DNA of 21,506 nt from Candidatus Moraniibacteriota bacterium (GTDB lineage: Bacteria > Patescibacteriota > Minisyncoccia > Moranbacterales > GCA-2747515), in NCBI GenBank assembly GCA_027031945.1, contig JALVPE010000002.1, positions 1 through 21,506 on the forward strand. Direction: 5' to 3'. The notes under the pieces were generated by a model. The model was not told where the DNA came from and made no database searches. It saw nothing but the letters and a program-made list of their open reading frames with translations. Of the stretch, positions 15,311 through 21,419 are shown piece after piece (the first letter of the stretch is position 1; every line of letters starts with the position of its first letter). The position numbers were made by a program, and so were the translations under genes.

Positions 15311-15483
15311 ATGTACAAAATGATGTAATGTTATGAACAAGCAATTGATAAACAACTGGTATTACTTTTGGTTTTACTTTATGGACCTAGATAGAGGTCA
15401 GTTTGTTTTTGCTTGTAATATTTAAAAAAGTACAATATTGTTAGTAAAAAGATGCTGATCTCGAGGTGAGGTTAGTTTTTTTT
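15311..15483 (+). ncRNA. Structured RNA leader, copy 2
   Basis: Same plan as copy 1. ACAAGCAA (15337-15344) pairs with TTGCTTGT (15409-15416). A 5-nt bulge TTGAT is followed by AAAC (15350-15353) pairing with GTTT (15405-15408); in copy 1 the closing pair is U-G, so pairing is kept through a base change. A conserved stretch around TGGTATTACTTTTGGTTT is followed by a hairpin GACCT/AGGTC (15384-15388/15395-15399), unrelated in sequence to that of copy 1. TTTGTTTTTGCTTGTAAT (15402-15419) and AATATTGTTAG (15434-15444) are identical in both copies. An outer TGTAC/GTACA pairing is possible. It ends in its own terminator. Confidence 0.7.
15452..15483 (+). terminator. Intrinsic terminator of leader 2
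   Basis: CTGATCTC (15455-15462) pairs with GAGGTTAG (15468-15475), including G-T wobbles, around loop GAGGT, followed by eight T. It lies between the leader core and the 44-codon gene. Confidence 0.8.
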
Positions 15484-15509
15484 GTTTATATTTTAGTAAG
15501 GAGGTTGTT

Positions 15510-15644
15510 ATGTCAAAAGAACATGAAGAAGACAAAAGAGGAGAAGAGGAAAAAGGGGAAGTAGAAGTAGGAGATGCTGGGTGGGATGAGTTTTTGGAGG
15601 AACAAAACAAAACTCAGAAAAAAAGCCATATCATTGGATGGTAA
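15510..15644 (+). CDS. 44-residue acidic peptide, unknown function
   Basis: ATG 15510 is preceded by a near-perfect SD (AAGGAGG, 5 nt spacing) and follows a consensus promoter, the second structured leader and its terminator. The 44 residues begin MSKEHEEDKRGEEEKGEVEV, strongly charged and Glu-rich and probably unstructured. They continue through GDAGWDEFLEEQNKTQ to a basic, more hydrophobic end, KKSHIIGW. It has no Cys, signal peptide or TM segment. I do not recognise it. Its position beside an ATP-grasp ligase and an amidase suggests a peptide substrate, a protein tag or an adaptor. An overlapping minus-strand frame at 15513-16004 is a shadow. Confidence 0.6.
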   Translation: MSKEHEEDKRGEEEKGEVEVGDAGWDEFLEEQNKTQKKSHIIGW

Positions 15645-15660
15645 ATATAAACATATATAG

Positions 15661-15692
15661 GTCATACGAATTGCAACGGCAATTCGTATGAC
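15661..15692 (+). repeat. Perfect 14-bp inverted repeat upstream of tyrA
   Basis: GTCATACGAATTGC (15661-15674), loop AACG, then GCAATTCGTATGAC (15679-15692). The stem is perfect and stable, but only a short A/T mix follows, not a T tract, so it looks more like a dispersed palindromic element than a terminator. It lies between the small peptide gene and tyrA. Confidence 0.75.
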
Positions 15693-15717
15693 AATATTAT
15701 TAAAAATTATATATTTT

Positions 15718-16548
15718 ATGAATAAACCAAAAATAATTTCGATTATAGGTGGAACAGGACAAATGGGGCAGAAGTTTGCAAAAGAATTTCTAAATGCGGG
15801 TTTTGAAGTGCTTGTTTCTGGTCGTACTACAGAATTAACAAATAAAGATATTGCAAAAAGGGGCGATGTAATTATTATTACTGTTCCAATCCACAAAACC
15901 AAAGACGTTATAGAAGAAATAATACCACTTGTAAAAGAAGATGCTTTATTGACAGATTTTACATCTGTAAAGATGATACCACTTGATGCGATGACAAAAG
16001 GCAAATCTGGTATTACAGTGGTAGGCGGACACCCTCTTTTTGGTCCAACGACTGACTTTAAAAATCAAAACTTCATTTTTTGTCATGAGAAGGGTGAACA
16101 GTATGTAGAGTGGTATAGGGAATTTTTGAAATTACTGGGATTAAATGTTTTGGATATGACAAAAGAAGAACATGATAAACATATGGCAGTGATACAGTGT
16201 TTGACACATTTTTCAGCGCTTTCTCTTGGGTCAACATTAGAAAAATTAAATTATGATCTTATCAAAGGTAAATCAATTGCTACACCAGTGTATCTGATGC
16301 GTTTTTATGGGGTGGGGAGAATTTTAGCACAAGACCCTGATTTATATACGGATATTCAAATGTATAATCCATTTGCAAAAGATGTTGCAAAAATGTATAA
16401 AAAATCAGTTGACGAATTGCTAAATGCCGTGGATAATTCTGATGCAACAACTTTTAGCAATATTTTCAATAAAAGTAAAAAATATTTCGGTCATGTCGCG
16501 ATTCGCTCCATGGAGGTTACTGATAAATTAATAAAATCATTATCATGA
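15718..16548 (+). CDS. tyrA: Prephenate dehydrogenase
   Basis: Converts prephenate to 4-hydroxyphenylpyruvate with NAD(P), the step leading to tyrosine. From ATG 15718 (MNKPKIISIIGG) the protein has 276 residues. A frame back to 15688 would start inside the A/T-rich spacer and adds no family similarity. Motifs: nucleotide loop GGTGQMG (11-17), TVPIHKT (55-61), LLTDFTSVK (77-85), GGHPLFGP (103-110), EEHDKHMAVIQ (150-160) and GVGRILAQDPDLYTDI. These follow the dehydrogenase half of enterobacterial T-protein closely. No chorismate mutase domain is attached. The stop overlaps the pheA start by 4 nt. Confidence 0.9.
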   Translation: MNKPKIISIIGGTGQMGQKFAKEFLNAGFEVLVSGRTTELTNKDIAKRGDVIIITVPIHKTKDVIEEIIPLVKEDALLTDFTSVKMIPLDAMTKGKSGITVVGGHPLFGPTTDFKNQNFIFCHEKGEQYVEWYREFLKLLGLNVLDMTKEEHDKHMAVIQCLTHFSALSLGSTLEKLNYDLIKGKSIATPVYLMRFYGVGRILAQDPDLYTDIQMYNPFAKDVAKMYKKSVDELLNAVDNSDATTFSNIFNKSKKYFGHVAIRSMEVTDKLIKSLS

Positions 16549-17342
16549 TAGAAAAAATTATTACATTAGGTCCAAGATTTAGTTATTCATATAATGTAGC
16601 TTTTGCTAATTATAAAGACGTAGAAATTGAACCTGTTGATACAATTAGTGATGTGTTTGAAAATATTTCAAAAGATATTCATGGAATAGTGCCAATTGAA
16701 AATATGTTAAATGGTTCAGTACGTGAAACTTTTTTGGAATTACAAAAAAATAATATTTCCATAATAAAAGCGTTTGATTATGCTATAGCACATGTTTTAG
16801 CTTCACAAAATGATAGTTTTGATATGGTTATGTCACATGCACAGGCGCTAGTGCAATGTAGTGAATATGTAAATACACTTCGTAAGAAAGGTATTAAAAT
16901 AATTGAAGCACCATCAACATCACGTGCTATGGAAATTGCTGCAGAAGATCAAAGTGTTGCAGCTATAGGAAGTATTGATGCAACAAAATATTATAACTTA
17001 AACATTGTTAAGAATGGCATTAGTAATAAAAATAAAAATATTACACGTTTTATCGAAATCGCAAGAGATAAAAAACAAACTAGAGGCAGTAAGACTTCTA
17101 TAATTATAAAGCCAACAGTGGACAGGTCTGGACTTTTATTTGAAATTCTTTCAGTTTTTAAAATAAAAGATATAAATTTAACAAAGATAGAGTCAATTCC
17201 AACAGGAGAAAAGATGAATGATTATATTTTTTATTTAGATTTAGATGGTTGTATGGAATATAAAAATATGAAAGATGCTTTTGATTTTTTAAATACTTTC
17301 GTGGATGTTACAATTTTAGGTAGTTATAATATTGTTAAGTAA
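16545..17342 (+). CDS. pheA: Prephenate dehydratase
   Basis: Converts prephenate to phenylpyruvate, the step leading to phenylalanine. The 265 residues comprise a catalytic part with TLGPRFSYSY (7-16), PIENMLNGSVRET (50-62), SHAQALVQC (97-105), PSTSRAMEIA (123-132) and the catalytic TRF (167-169), then an ACT domain (about 183-262). In the ACT domain the usual Phe-binding ESRP is ESIP (216-219), so feedback inhibition may be altered. The family's N-terminal chorismate mutase fusion is absent. It overlaps tyrA by 4 nt and precedes the aminotransferase by 9 nt, indicating one operon. Confidence 0.9.
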   Translation: MIEKIITLGPRFSYSYNVAFANYKDVEIEPVDTISDVFENISKDIHGIVPIENMLNGSVRETFLELQKNNISIIKAFDYAIAHVLASQNDSFDMVMSHAQALVQCSEYVNTLRKKGIKIIEAPSTSRAMEIAAEDQSVAAIGSIDATKYYNLNIVKNGISNKNKNITRFIEIARDKKQTRGSKTSIIIKPTVDRSGLLFEILSVFKIKDINLTKIESIPTGEKMNDYIFYLDLDGCMEYKNMKDAFDFLNTFVDVTILGSYNIVK

Positions 17343-17351
17343 TAAAAATAT

Positions 17352-18254
17352 ATGTTTGATGAAAATTTAATAGTTTATCTGAATGGTAAGTATTTAGAAT
17401 TGAAAGATGCAAATATTTCTCCCATGACACACGGACTTCATTATGGCACAGGTGTATTTGAGGGTATTAGAGCTTACAAAATCAAAAAGGGAACAGGCAT
17501 ATTTAGATTAACAGAACACATTGATAGATTATTTTATTCTGCCGGCAAATTAAGATTGGAAATTAGTGAATCAAAAGAAGAAATAAATAATATTTGTTTA
17601 GAGCTATTGCGAAAGAATAATTTAGAATCTGCTTACATTCGTCCTCTTATTTACTTTGACGATTCATCACTCGGAATGAAGATTGGAGTAAATAAAACGA
17701 GTACTTTCATTGTTGCATTTAATTGGTCGAAATATTTAGCACAGGAAGTTAATGTAAAAATATCACCACTGAGAAGAATTTCAGAAAAAAGTACTATATG
17801 TGATGCAAAAATATCTGGGCATTACATAAATTCATTTATGGCTTCAGCTGATGTCAAGGAAAGTGGTTTTGATGAACCATTGCTATTGGATCATAAAGGA
17901 GCTATAGCTGAAGGTTCTGTGGCTAATATATTTTTTGTCAGTAATAATAATTTAGTAACACCTCAAAAAGGAAAAATTTTAGCAGGAATTACAAGAGGGT
18001 CGATAATTGAATTAGCAAAAGATTTGGGTTACACAGTACAAGAAAAAGAAATTTTTCCAAAAGATATTATTAAATTTGAAGGGGCATTTTTTACAGGAAC
18101 TGCTTCTGAGATTACACCTATTAAAAAAATAGTATTAGAAGATGGTCAAGAGGTTGGCTTTGATGCAAGTGTTGTTAAAGAATTAAAAGAAGCTTACTCA
18201 AGAATGATATCAGAAGATAGTATGGATGAAAAGGAGTGGTTTACTATGATTTGA
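17352..18254 (+). CDS. ilvE: Class IV aminotransferase, branched-chain type
   Basis: PLP enzyme of the IlvE fold type IV, 300 residues. Motifs: THGLHYGTGVFEGIRAY (26-42), a catalytic Lys153 in DAKISGHYINS, EGSVANIFFV (187-196) with the PLP-ring Glu, and GITRGSIIELA (212-222). Branched-chain aminotransferases transfer the amino group of glutamate to branched-chain keto acids and often also to aromatic ones. As the third gene of tyrA-pheA, its likely job here is to aminate phenylpyruvate and hydroxyphenylpyruvate; that specificity is inference. Glutamate could be supplied by the glutamate dehydrogenase encoded upstream. A terminator follows. Confidence 0.85.
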   Translation: MFDENLIVYLNGKYLELKDANISPMTHGLHYGTGVFEGIRAYKIKKGTGIFRLTEHIDRLFYSAGKLRLEISESKEEINNICLELLRKNNLESAYIRPLIYFDDSSLGMKIGVNKTSTFIVAFNWSKYLAQEVNVKISPLRRISEKSTICDAKISGHYINSFMASADVKESGFDEPLLLDHKGAIAEGSVANIFFVSNNNLVTPQKGKILAGITRGSIIELAKDLGYTVQEKEIFPKDIIKFEGAFFTGTASEITPIKKIVLEDGQEVGFDASVVKELKEAYSRMISEDSMDEKEWFTMI

Positions 18255-18283
18255 TGTATTGAACCCTTGTTAGTATCTTTATT

Positions 18284-18316
18284 GTAGTGGATGGTCATGA
18301 TTATCCACTACTTTTA
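18284..18316 (+). terminator. Terminator between convergent ilvE and phosphodiesterase genes
   Basis: A 9-bp perfect stem, GTAGTGGAT (18284-18292) with ATCCACTAC (18303-18311), followed by TTTT on the plus strand. On the minus strand it is followed by an A-rich run, so it mainly serves the plus-strand operon. Confidence 0.8.
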
Positions 18317-18322
18317 AAGCTT

Positions 18323-18820
18323 TTATTTTATGATAAATTCAACATTGAGTGTTTCAGTGTCAAAAATAGCAAATGATATTTCATTATTTGGGTACATTGC
18401 TAATTTTCCAGGATTTATTATAGGTGTATTTCCTATTTTTTCATTCCGTTTATAATGAGTGTGACCATGAAACACAGCATCATATTCTAGTGTTGTTGTA
18501 GCGTGCTCTGCTAGATCAGGGAAATGAGTAATAAAATATTTTTTATTTTCAATTTCAATTGTGGCAAATTCTGTCTTTGCAAATGATATGTTGGGATTTT
18601 CATTTTGGGAAGTTATAAACATAGCTTGTCTTGCCCCATCGCAGTTTCCCCATACTGCATGAATGGGAATTTTATTTACTTGTAGTCTTTCTATTATATA
18701 AGGGGATGTGTAATCACCAAGTGCAAAAATATAATCAATATTTCTTTCTTTTATTTCATCAAGTACCCAATAGAGATTTTCAATTTGATCGTGTATATCA
18801 GATATTATTGCTATTTTCAT
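18323..18820 (-). CDS. YfcE/MJ0936-type metallophosphodiesterase
   Basis: A calcineurin-like phosphoesterase of 165 residues with every metal-binding motif in order: SDIHD with Asp8/His10, LGDY with Asp36, GNCD with Asn59, THF with His99 and GHTH (119-122). The small size and NPGK after the last motif are typical of YfcE-like enzymes, which hydrolyse phosphodiesters in vitro; a physiological substrate is not established for the family. It lies 9 bp after the aminotransferase gene on the same strand, implying co-transcription. Confidence 0.9.
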   Translation of the reverse strand: MKIAIISDIHDQIENLYWVLDEIKERNIDYIFALGDYTSPYIIERLQVNKIPIHAVWGNCDGARQAMFITSQNENPNISFAKTEFATIEIENKKYFITHFPDLAEHATTTLEYDAVFHGHTHYKRNEKIGNTPIINPGKLAMYPNNEISFAIFDTETLNVEFIIK

Positions 18821-18829
18821 AAATTTGTA

Positions 18830-19666
18830 TCAATAATTATTAAAATAATCAAAATATAAATTTGTGAGTTTTTTTGTTAATTTGCCAACTTTTCCATTGC
18901 CAATTTTTTGTGAATCTATTTTTGTAATTGGTAAAATATGCTTTGCAGATCCTGTTAAAAAAACTTCATCAGCACTTAGTAATTGCTTTTTTGTGATATT
19001 TTTTGTTTGTGCAATTATATTATTTTTTTGAGCGAGTTTCAATACTAATTTACGAGTTATTCCAGGTAACATACCTTCAGCTGGTGTAAAAAGTTTCTTA
19101 TTTTTTACAATAAAAATATTACTGGTTGTGCATTCCAATACGTTATTTTTGTTTATATATAATATTTCTATAGCGCCACGACGGTTTTTTTCTTTTTGAT
19201 TTTTTATTGCTTCTATATAGTTTGTTGTTTTACTGACATGATTATCTCTTGCAAAATTATGTGTAATAATTTTTGCTCCATTCATATAAAGGTTTTTGGG
19301 TGGTAGTAATTTTGTTATGTCATGGATAAGAATATAAAATGTTGGTTTGGGGGGAAGTGTGATACCGTTTTTACTTATGCCAGCTGTCAGTACTGAACGA
19401 ATCGCAGGATTTTTATATGGATTTTTTGTAATAAGTTTTTTAATAATTTGTTTATATTTTTGTTGAGTGATTGGTACTTTAAGTCCAAGTGCTCGTGCGC
19501 TTTTGTTCAAACGCAACCAGTGATCATAAATGAGAAACGGCTTGTTTTGTGTAGTGCACATGAAATCAAATACACCATAACCACGTAATATGCCCAAGTC
19601 ATATGGACTGATACAAGCATCTTTTTCTTCTACAATTTTTCCGTCAATATAGCAATATTTTTTCAT
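18830..19666 (-). CDS. Class IV aminotransferase, D-alanine transaminase/ADC lyase-like
   Basis: A second fold-type-IV PLP enzyme, 278 residues. Motifs: SPYDLGILRGYGVFDFM (20-36), the PLP Lys146 in SKTTNYIEA, LECTTSNIFIV (177-187) and PGITRKLVL (201-209). The GVFDFM start and lack of the branched-chain GIRAY motif separate it from the ilvE-like protein. Members here include D-amino-acid transaminase, aminodeoxychorismate lyase and branched-chain types, which cannot be told apart by eye. D-alanine or D-glutamate supply for the cell wall is one option. It is transcribed from a promoter that overlaps that of the divergent membrane protein gene. Confidence 0.82.
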   Translation of the reverse strand: MKKYCYIDGKIVEEKDACISPYDLGILRGYGVFDFMCTTQNKPFLIYDHWLRLNKSARALGLKVPITQQKYKQIIKKLITKNPYKNPAIRSVLTAGISKNGITLPPKPTFYILIHDITKLLPPKNLYMNGAKIITHNFARDNHVSKTTNYIEAIKNQKEKNRRGAIEILYINKNNVLECTTSNIFIVKNKKLFTPAEGMLPGITRKLVLKLAQKNNIIAQTKNITKKQLLSADEVFLTGSAKHILPITKIDSQKIGNGKVGKLTKKLTNLYFDYFNNY

Positions 19667-19692
19667 AATATTTTTAGTGTGAGGTAGTCTTC

Positions 19693-19721
19693 ATTATATA
19701 ACGATTGACAAAAGTATACAA
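19693..19721 (-). promoter_or_regulatory. Promoter of the aminotransferase-phosphodiesterase pair
   Basis: Minus strand TTGTAT (19721-19716), 17-bp spacer, TATAAT (19698-19693), about 27 nt before the ATG at 19666. It occupies the same DNA as the divergent promoter at 19705-19733, so the two should exclude each other. Confidence 0.6.
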
Positions 19722-19733
19722 GGACGATATACT
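19705..19733 (+). promoter_or_regulatory. Promoter of the multi-TM protein gene
   Basis: TTGACA (19705-19710), 17-bp spacer, TATACT (19728-19733). The leader from about 19740 to the ATG at 19805 contains AACAT/ATGTT followed by six T (19741-19762), a very weak hairpin. Confidence 0.75.
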
Positions 19734-19804
19734 GTTGTGAACATGTAAAAAATGTTTTTTCATTAACAATTGATAATCCAAACAAATTTAAAAAGGAGAT
19801 TGAA

Positions 19805-20332
19805 ATGGTACTGCCAAAAATGTTTGCCGAGGCACAGATAGGATACATCTTTTGCGGATTTATTTTTCTGAATATGCTATATGTTGCAATGAAGGATATT
19901 GCTATACGTACAGAAGCAAAATATTACTCTATTATTGGGTATACTATAATTTTTATTGTAGCAGCCTCAATATTTACATTATTTGATGTCAGAAGTTTAT
20001 TCTCATATGCAGATGATGTACCAATCTATATGATTATGACATTTTTGGGATTGATGATAATTTGTGGTGCATGTGTGTTGTTTGTGTCTATGCACATTGC
20101 ATGTGCATTTCATATTATTGATTGCTATAGCAATTTTAAACAAATGATTATGTTTATATTTGCAATATGTTGTGTATTTCAGATTGTATTTTTATCTATG
20201 CAATTTAGACCTGAACAATTTGGATTACAACAAACGCAGATGTTGCAGGAATTTATATTTGCAATAATTCCGGCAATGACTGGAATATCTATAATTTTTG
20301 CACATATTGTGCGCAAAGTTACTGATAATTAA
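19805..20332 (+). CDS. Small multi-spanning membrane protein, unknown function
   Basis: The 175-residue protein has hydrophobic segments at about 12-30, 40-60, 73-96, 112-132 and 150-170, and few charges outside the loops. Polar pieces include KDIAIRTEAKYY (30-41) and MQFRPEQFGLQQTQ (about 135-149). I do not recognise a family. The start is supported by a good SD (AAGGAG, 6 nt spacing), a clear promoter, and an intrinsic terminator right after the stop, so it is a real single-gene transcript. It is divergent from the class IV aminotransferase gene. Confidence 0.75.
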   Translation: MVLPKMFAEAQIGYIFCGFIFLNMLYVAMKDIAIRTEAKYYSIIGYTIIFIVAASIFTLFDVRSLFSYADDVPIYMIMTFLGLMIICGACVLFVSMHIACAFHIIDCYSNFKQMIMFIFAICCVFQIVFLSMQFRPEQFGLQQTQMLQEFIFAIIPAMTGISIIFAHIVRKVTDN

Positions 20333-20342
20333 TTATCACAAG

Positions 20343-20376
20343 TAGGAATTGATATAATGTCAATTCCTATTTTTTT
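20343..20376 (+). terminator. Intrinsic terminator after the multi-TM protein gene
   Basis: A 10-bp perfect stem, TAGGAATTGA (20343-20352) with TCAATTCCTA (20360-20369), loop TATAATG, followed by seven T. Confidence 0.92.
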
Positions 20377-20433
20377 AAAAAATTCAGTTGATTTTGTAAA
20401 GTGAAATTTAAATAATGTCAAATTTAATTTGAA

Positions 20434-20484
20434 AGTAGAATGTAGGCTGGTGGTAATGACAAATTAGTGAAAAAATGTCATAAC
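20434..20484 (+). repeat. Dispersed repeat-like segment, left copy
   Basis: It begins AGTAGAATGTA and ends AAATGTCATAAC, with an imperfectly matching middle. The same start and end words occur at 21370-21419, on the other side of the small zinc-ribbon-like and P-loop genes. Confidence 0.4.
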
Positions 20485-20566
20485 TGTACATTAGTTATTT
20501 AACATTTTTTTTGCGATAAAAGTGTAAATTTGTCTTGAAATCATCATGAATAAGGGAGAATTTGAT

Positions 20567-20725
20567 ATGATAAAAGGTGTCACATGTGGTTTATTGATAA
20601 TGGTGCTGATAGGAGTAGCCTTCTATCGTTGGTGGAAAAATGGAGGATCACATTGTCCTATTTGTCATCAGTCAATGAGGAAAACGGGTTGTTGTACATT
20701 GTTTTGTAATGTTAAAAAAGTATAG
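20567..20725 (+). CDS. 52-residue TM protein with zinc-ribbon-like cysteines
   Basis: ATG 20567 has an SD-like AGGGAG 8 nt upstream. The protein starts MIKGVTCGLLIMVLIGVAFY, a hydrophobic segment of about 16 residues followed by RWWKNGG. It then has CPICHQSM (30-37) and GCCTLFC (41-47), that is, a CPxC knuckle and a second cluster of cysteines. This arrangement could bind one zinc ion on the cytoplasmic side of a single-span protein. I do not recognise a family. The stop is 11 bp before the next start, so the pair is probably co-transcribed. The gene is too short for routine detection; reality is supported by the SD and the cysteine pattern only. Confidence 0.6.
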   Translation: MIKGVTCGLLIMVLIGVAFYRWWKNGGSHCPICHQSMRKTGCCTLFCNVKKV

Positions 20726-20736
20726 GGAAACTTGTG

Positions 20737-21246
20737 ATGAAAAAAGGAATTATTGTTTGTGCTTTTCCTGCGACGGGAAAAACGACTGCTATATCTCAAG
20801 CAATGGAGTTGGGTATCATTGCTTGTGACTCTGACTCTGAGGATCATCATTGGATTGATCGGAGTCTTCCACGTGAAGAACGTGAAGAACGTCCAGAGTG
20901 GATGAGGCATTATTTGGAACATCTCCAAGATGCTACAAGTAAAAATGATTTTGTTTTTGCTTCAACACATGATGTTGTAAGAGATGCGTTGGTTGCAAAT
21001 GGAGTACCATTTGTTGTGGTCTATCCAACTCGGGAACAAAAAGAGGAATTCCTCTCAAGGGTACGTAACCGCTCTACAGGATTATGTGGAAAATTCGGAT
21101 TAAGCCTTCTAACCAAAATGTGGGACACTTGGCTTGAACAAATGGAATGTCAAGTTTCATGTGGGCGAGTAGTTTTGCAAGATAAACAATACCTTGTTGA
21201 TGTACTTGATGATATAAAAGAGGAGGGTGAGAAAATAAGAAAATAA
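20737..21246 (+). CDS. P-loop NTPase, phage-type kinase-like, unknown substrate
   Basis: I prefer ATG 20737 (SD-like AGGGA, 8 nt spacing) over the GTG one codon earlier. The 169 residues have Walker A FPATGKTT (10-17), an acidic CDSDSED (30-36) where small-molecule kinases hold substrate or metal, FASTHDVVRDAL (75-86), VVVYPTREQKEEFLSRV (92-108) and the helical MWDTWLEQME (about 128-137). Proteins of this layout occur in phages and are often left as ATP-binding proteins; a nucleotide or small-molecule kinase role is inference. It is less A+T-rich than the surrounding intergenic DNA and is flanked by repeat-like segments. A strong terminator follows. Confidence 0.7.
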   Translation: MKKGIIVCAFPATGKTTAISQAMELGIIACDSDSEDHHWIDRSLPREEREERPEWMRHYLEHLQDATSKNDFVFASTHDVVRDALVANGVPFVVVYPTREQKEEFLSRVRNRSTGLCGKFGLSLLTKMWDTWLEQMECQVSCGRVVLQDKQYLVDVLDDIKEEGEKIRK

Positions 21247-21265
21247 TGTTTTTAAAGTTTTTTAT

Positions 21266-21297
21266 AAAGTGATGGCGAAAATTCGTTATCACTTTTT
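21266..21297 (+). terminator. Intrinsic terminator after the P-loop gene
   Basis: AAAGTGATGGCGA (21266-21278) pairs with TCGTTATCACTTT (21283-21295), including two G-T wobbles, around loop AAAT, with T residues continuing to 21297. Confidence 0.88.
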
Positions 21298-21302
21298 CAT
21301 TT

Positions 21303-21350
21303 ACTCGAACATCGTCCTATCAGTTGGCCCTATGGGACAAAGTTCGAACG
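21303..21350. repeat. Imperfect inverted repeat downstream of the P-loop gene
   Basis: TCGAAC-ATC-GTCCTAT on the left and ATGGGAC-AAA-GTTCGA on the right form an interrupted hairpin with a loop of about 11 nt. It is not followed by T residues, and its function is unknown. Confidence 0.4.
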
Positions 21351-21369
21351 GTTTTGAATTAAGTTTTGG

Positions 21370-21419
21370 AGTAGAATGTAAGTGTGTGGGGTGTCAATTA
21401 CCAGTAGAAATGTCATACC
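21370..21419 (+). repeat. Dispersed repeat-like segment, right copy
   Basis: It begins AGTAGAATGTA and ends AAATGTCATACC, matching the ends of the segment at 20434-20484. TAGAAATGTCATAC at 21405-21418 is repeated exactly at 21431-21444. Confidence 0.4.

Noticed and set aside
15513..16004. 163-residue minus-strand frame across the peptide gene and tyrA
   Set aside because: It overlaps the well-supported tyrA and the SD-preceded 44-codon gene, and its Ser/Phe-rich composition is the shadow of A-rich coding sequence.
19740..19762. Terminator or third copy of the structured leader before the multi-TM gene
   Set aside because: Only a 5-bp A/T-rich stem is present, and none of the conserved core words of the two leaders occurs.
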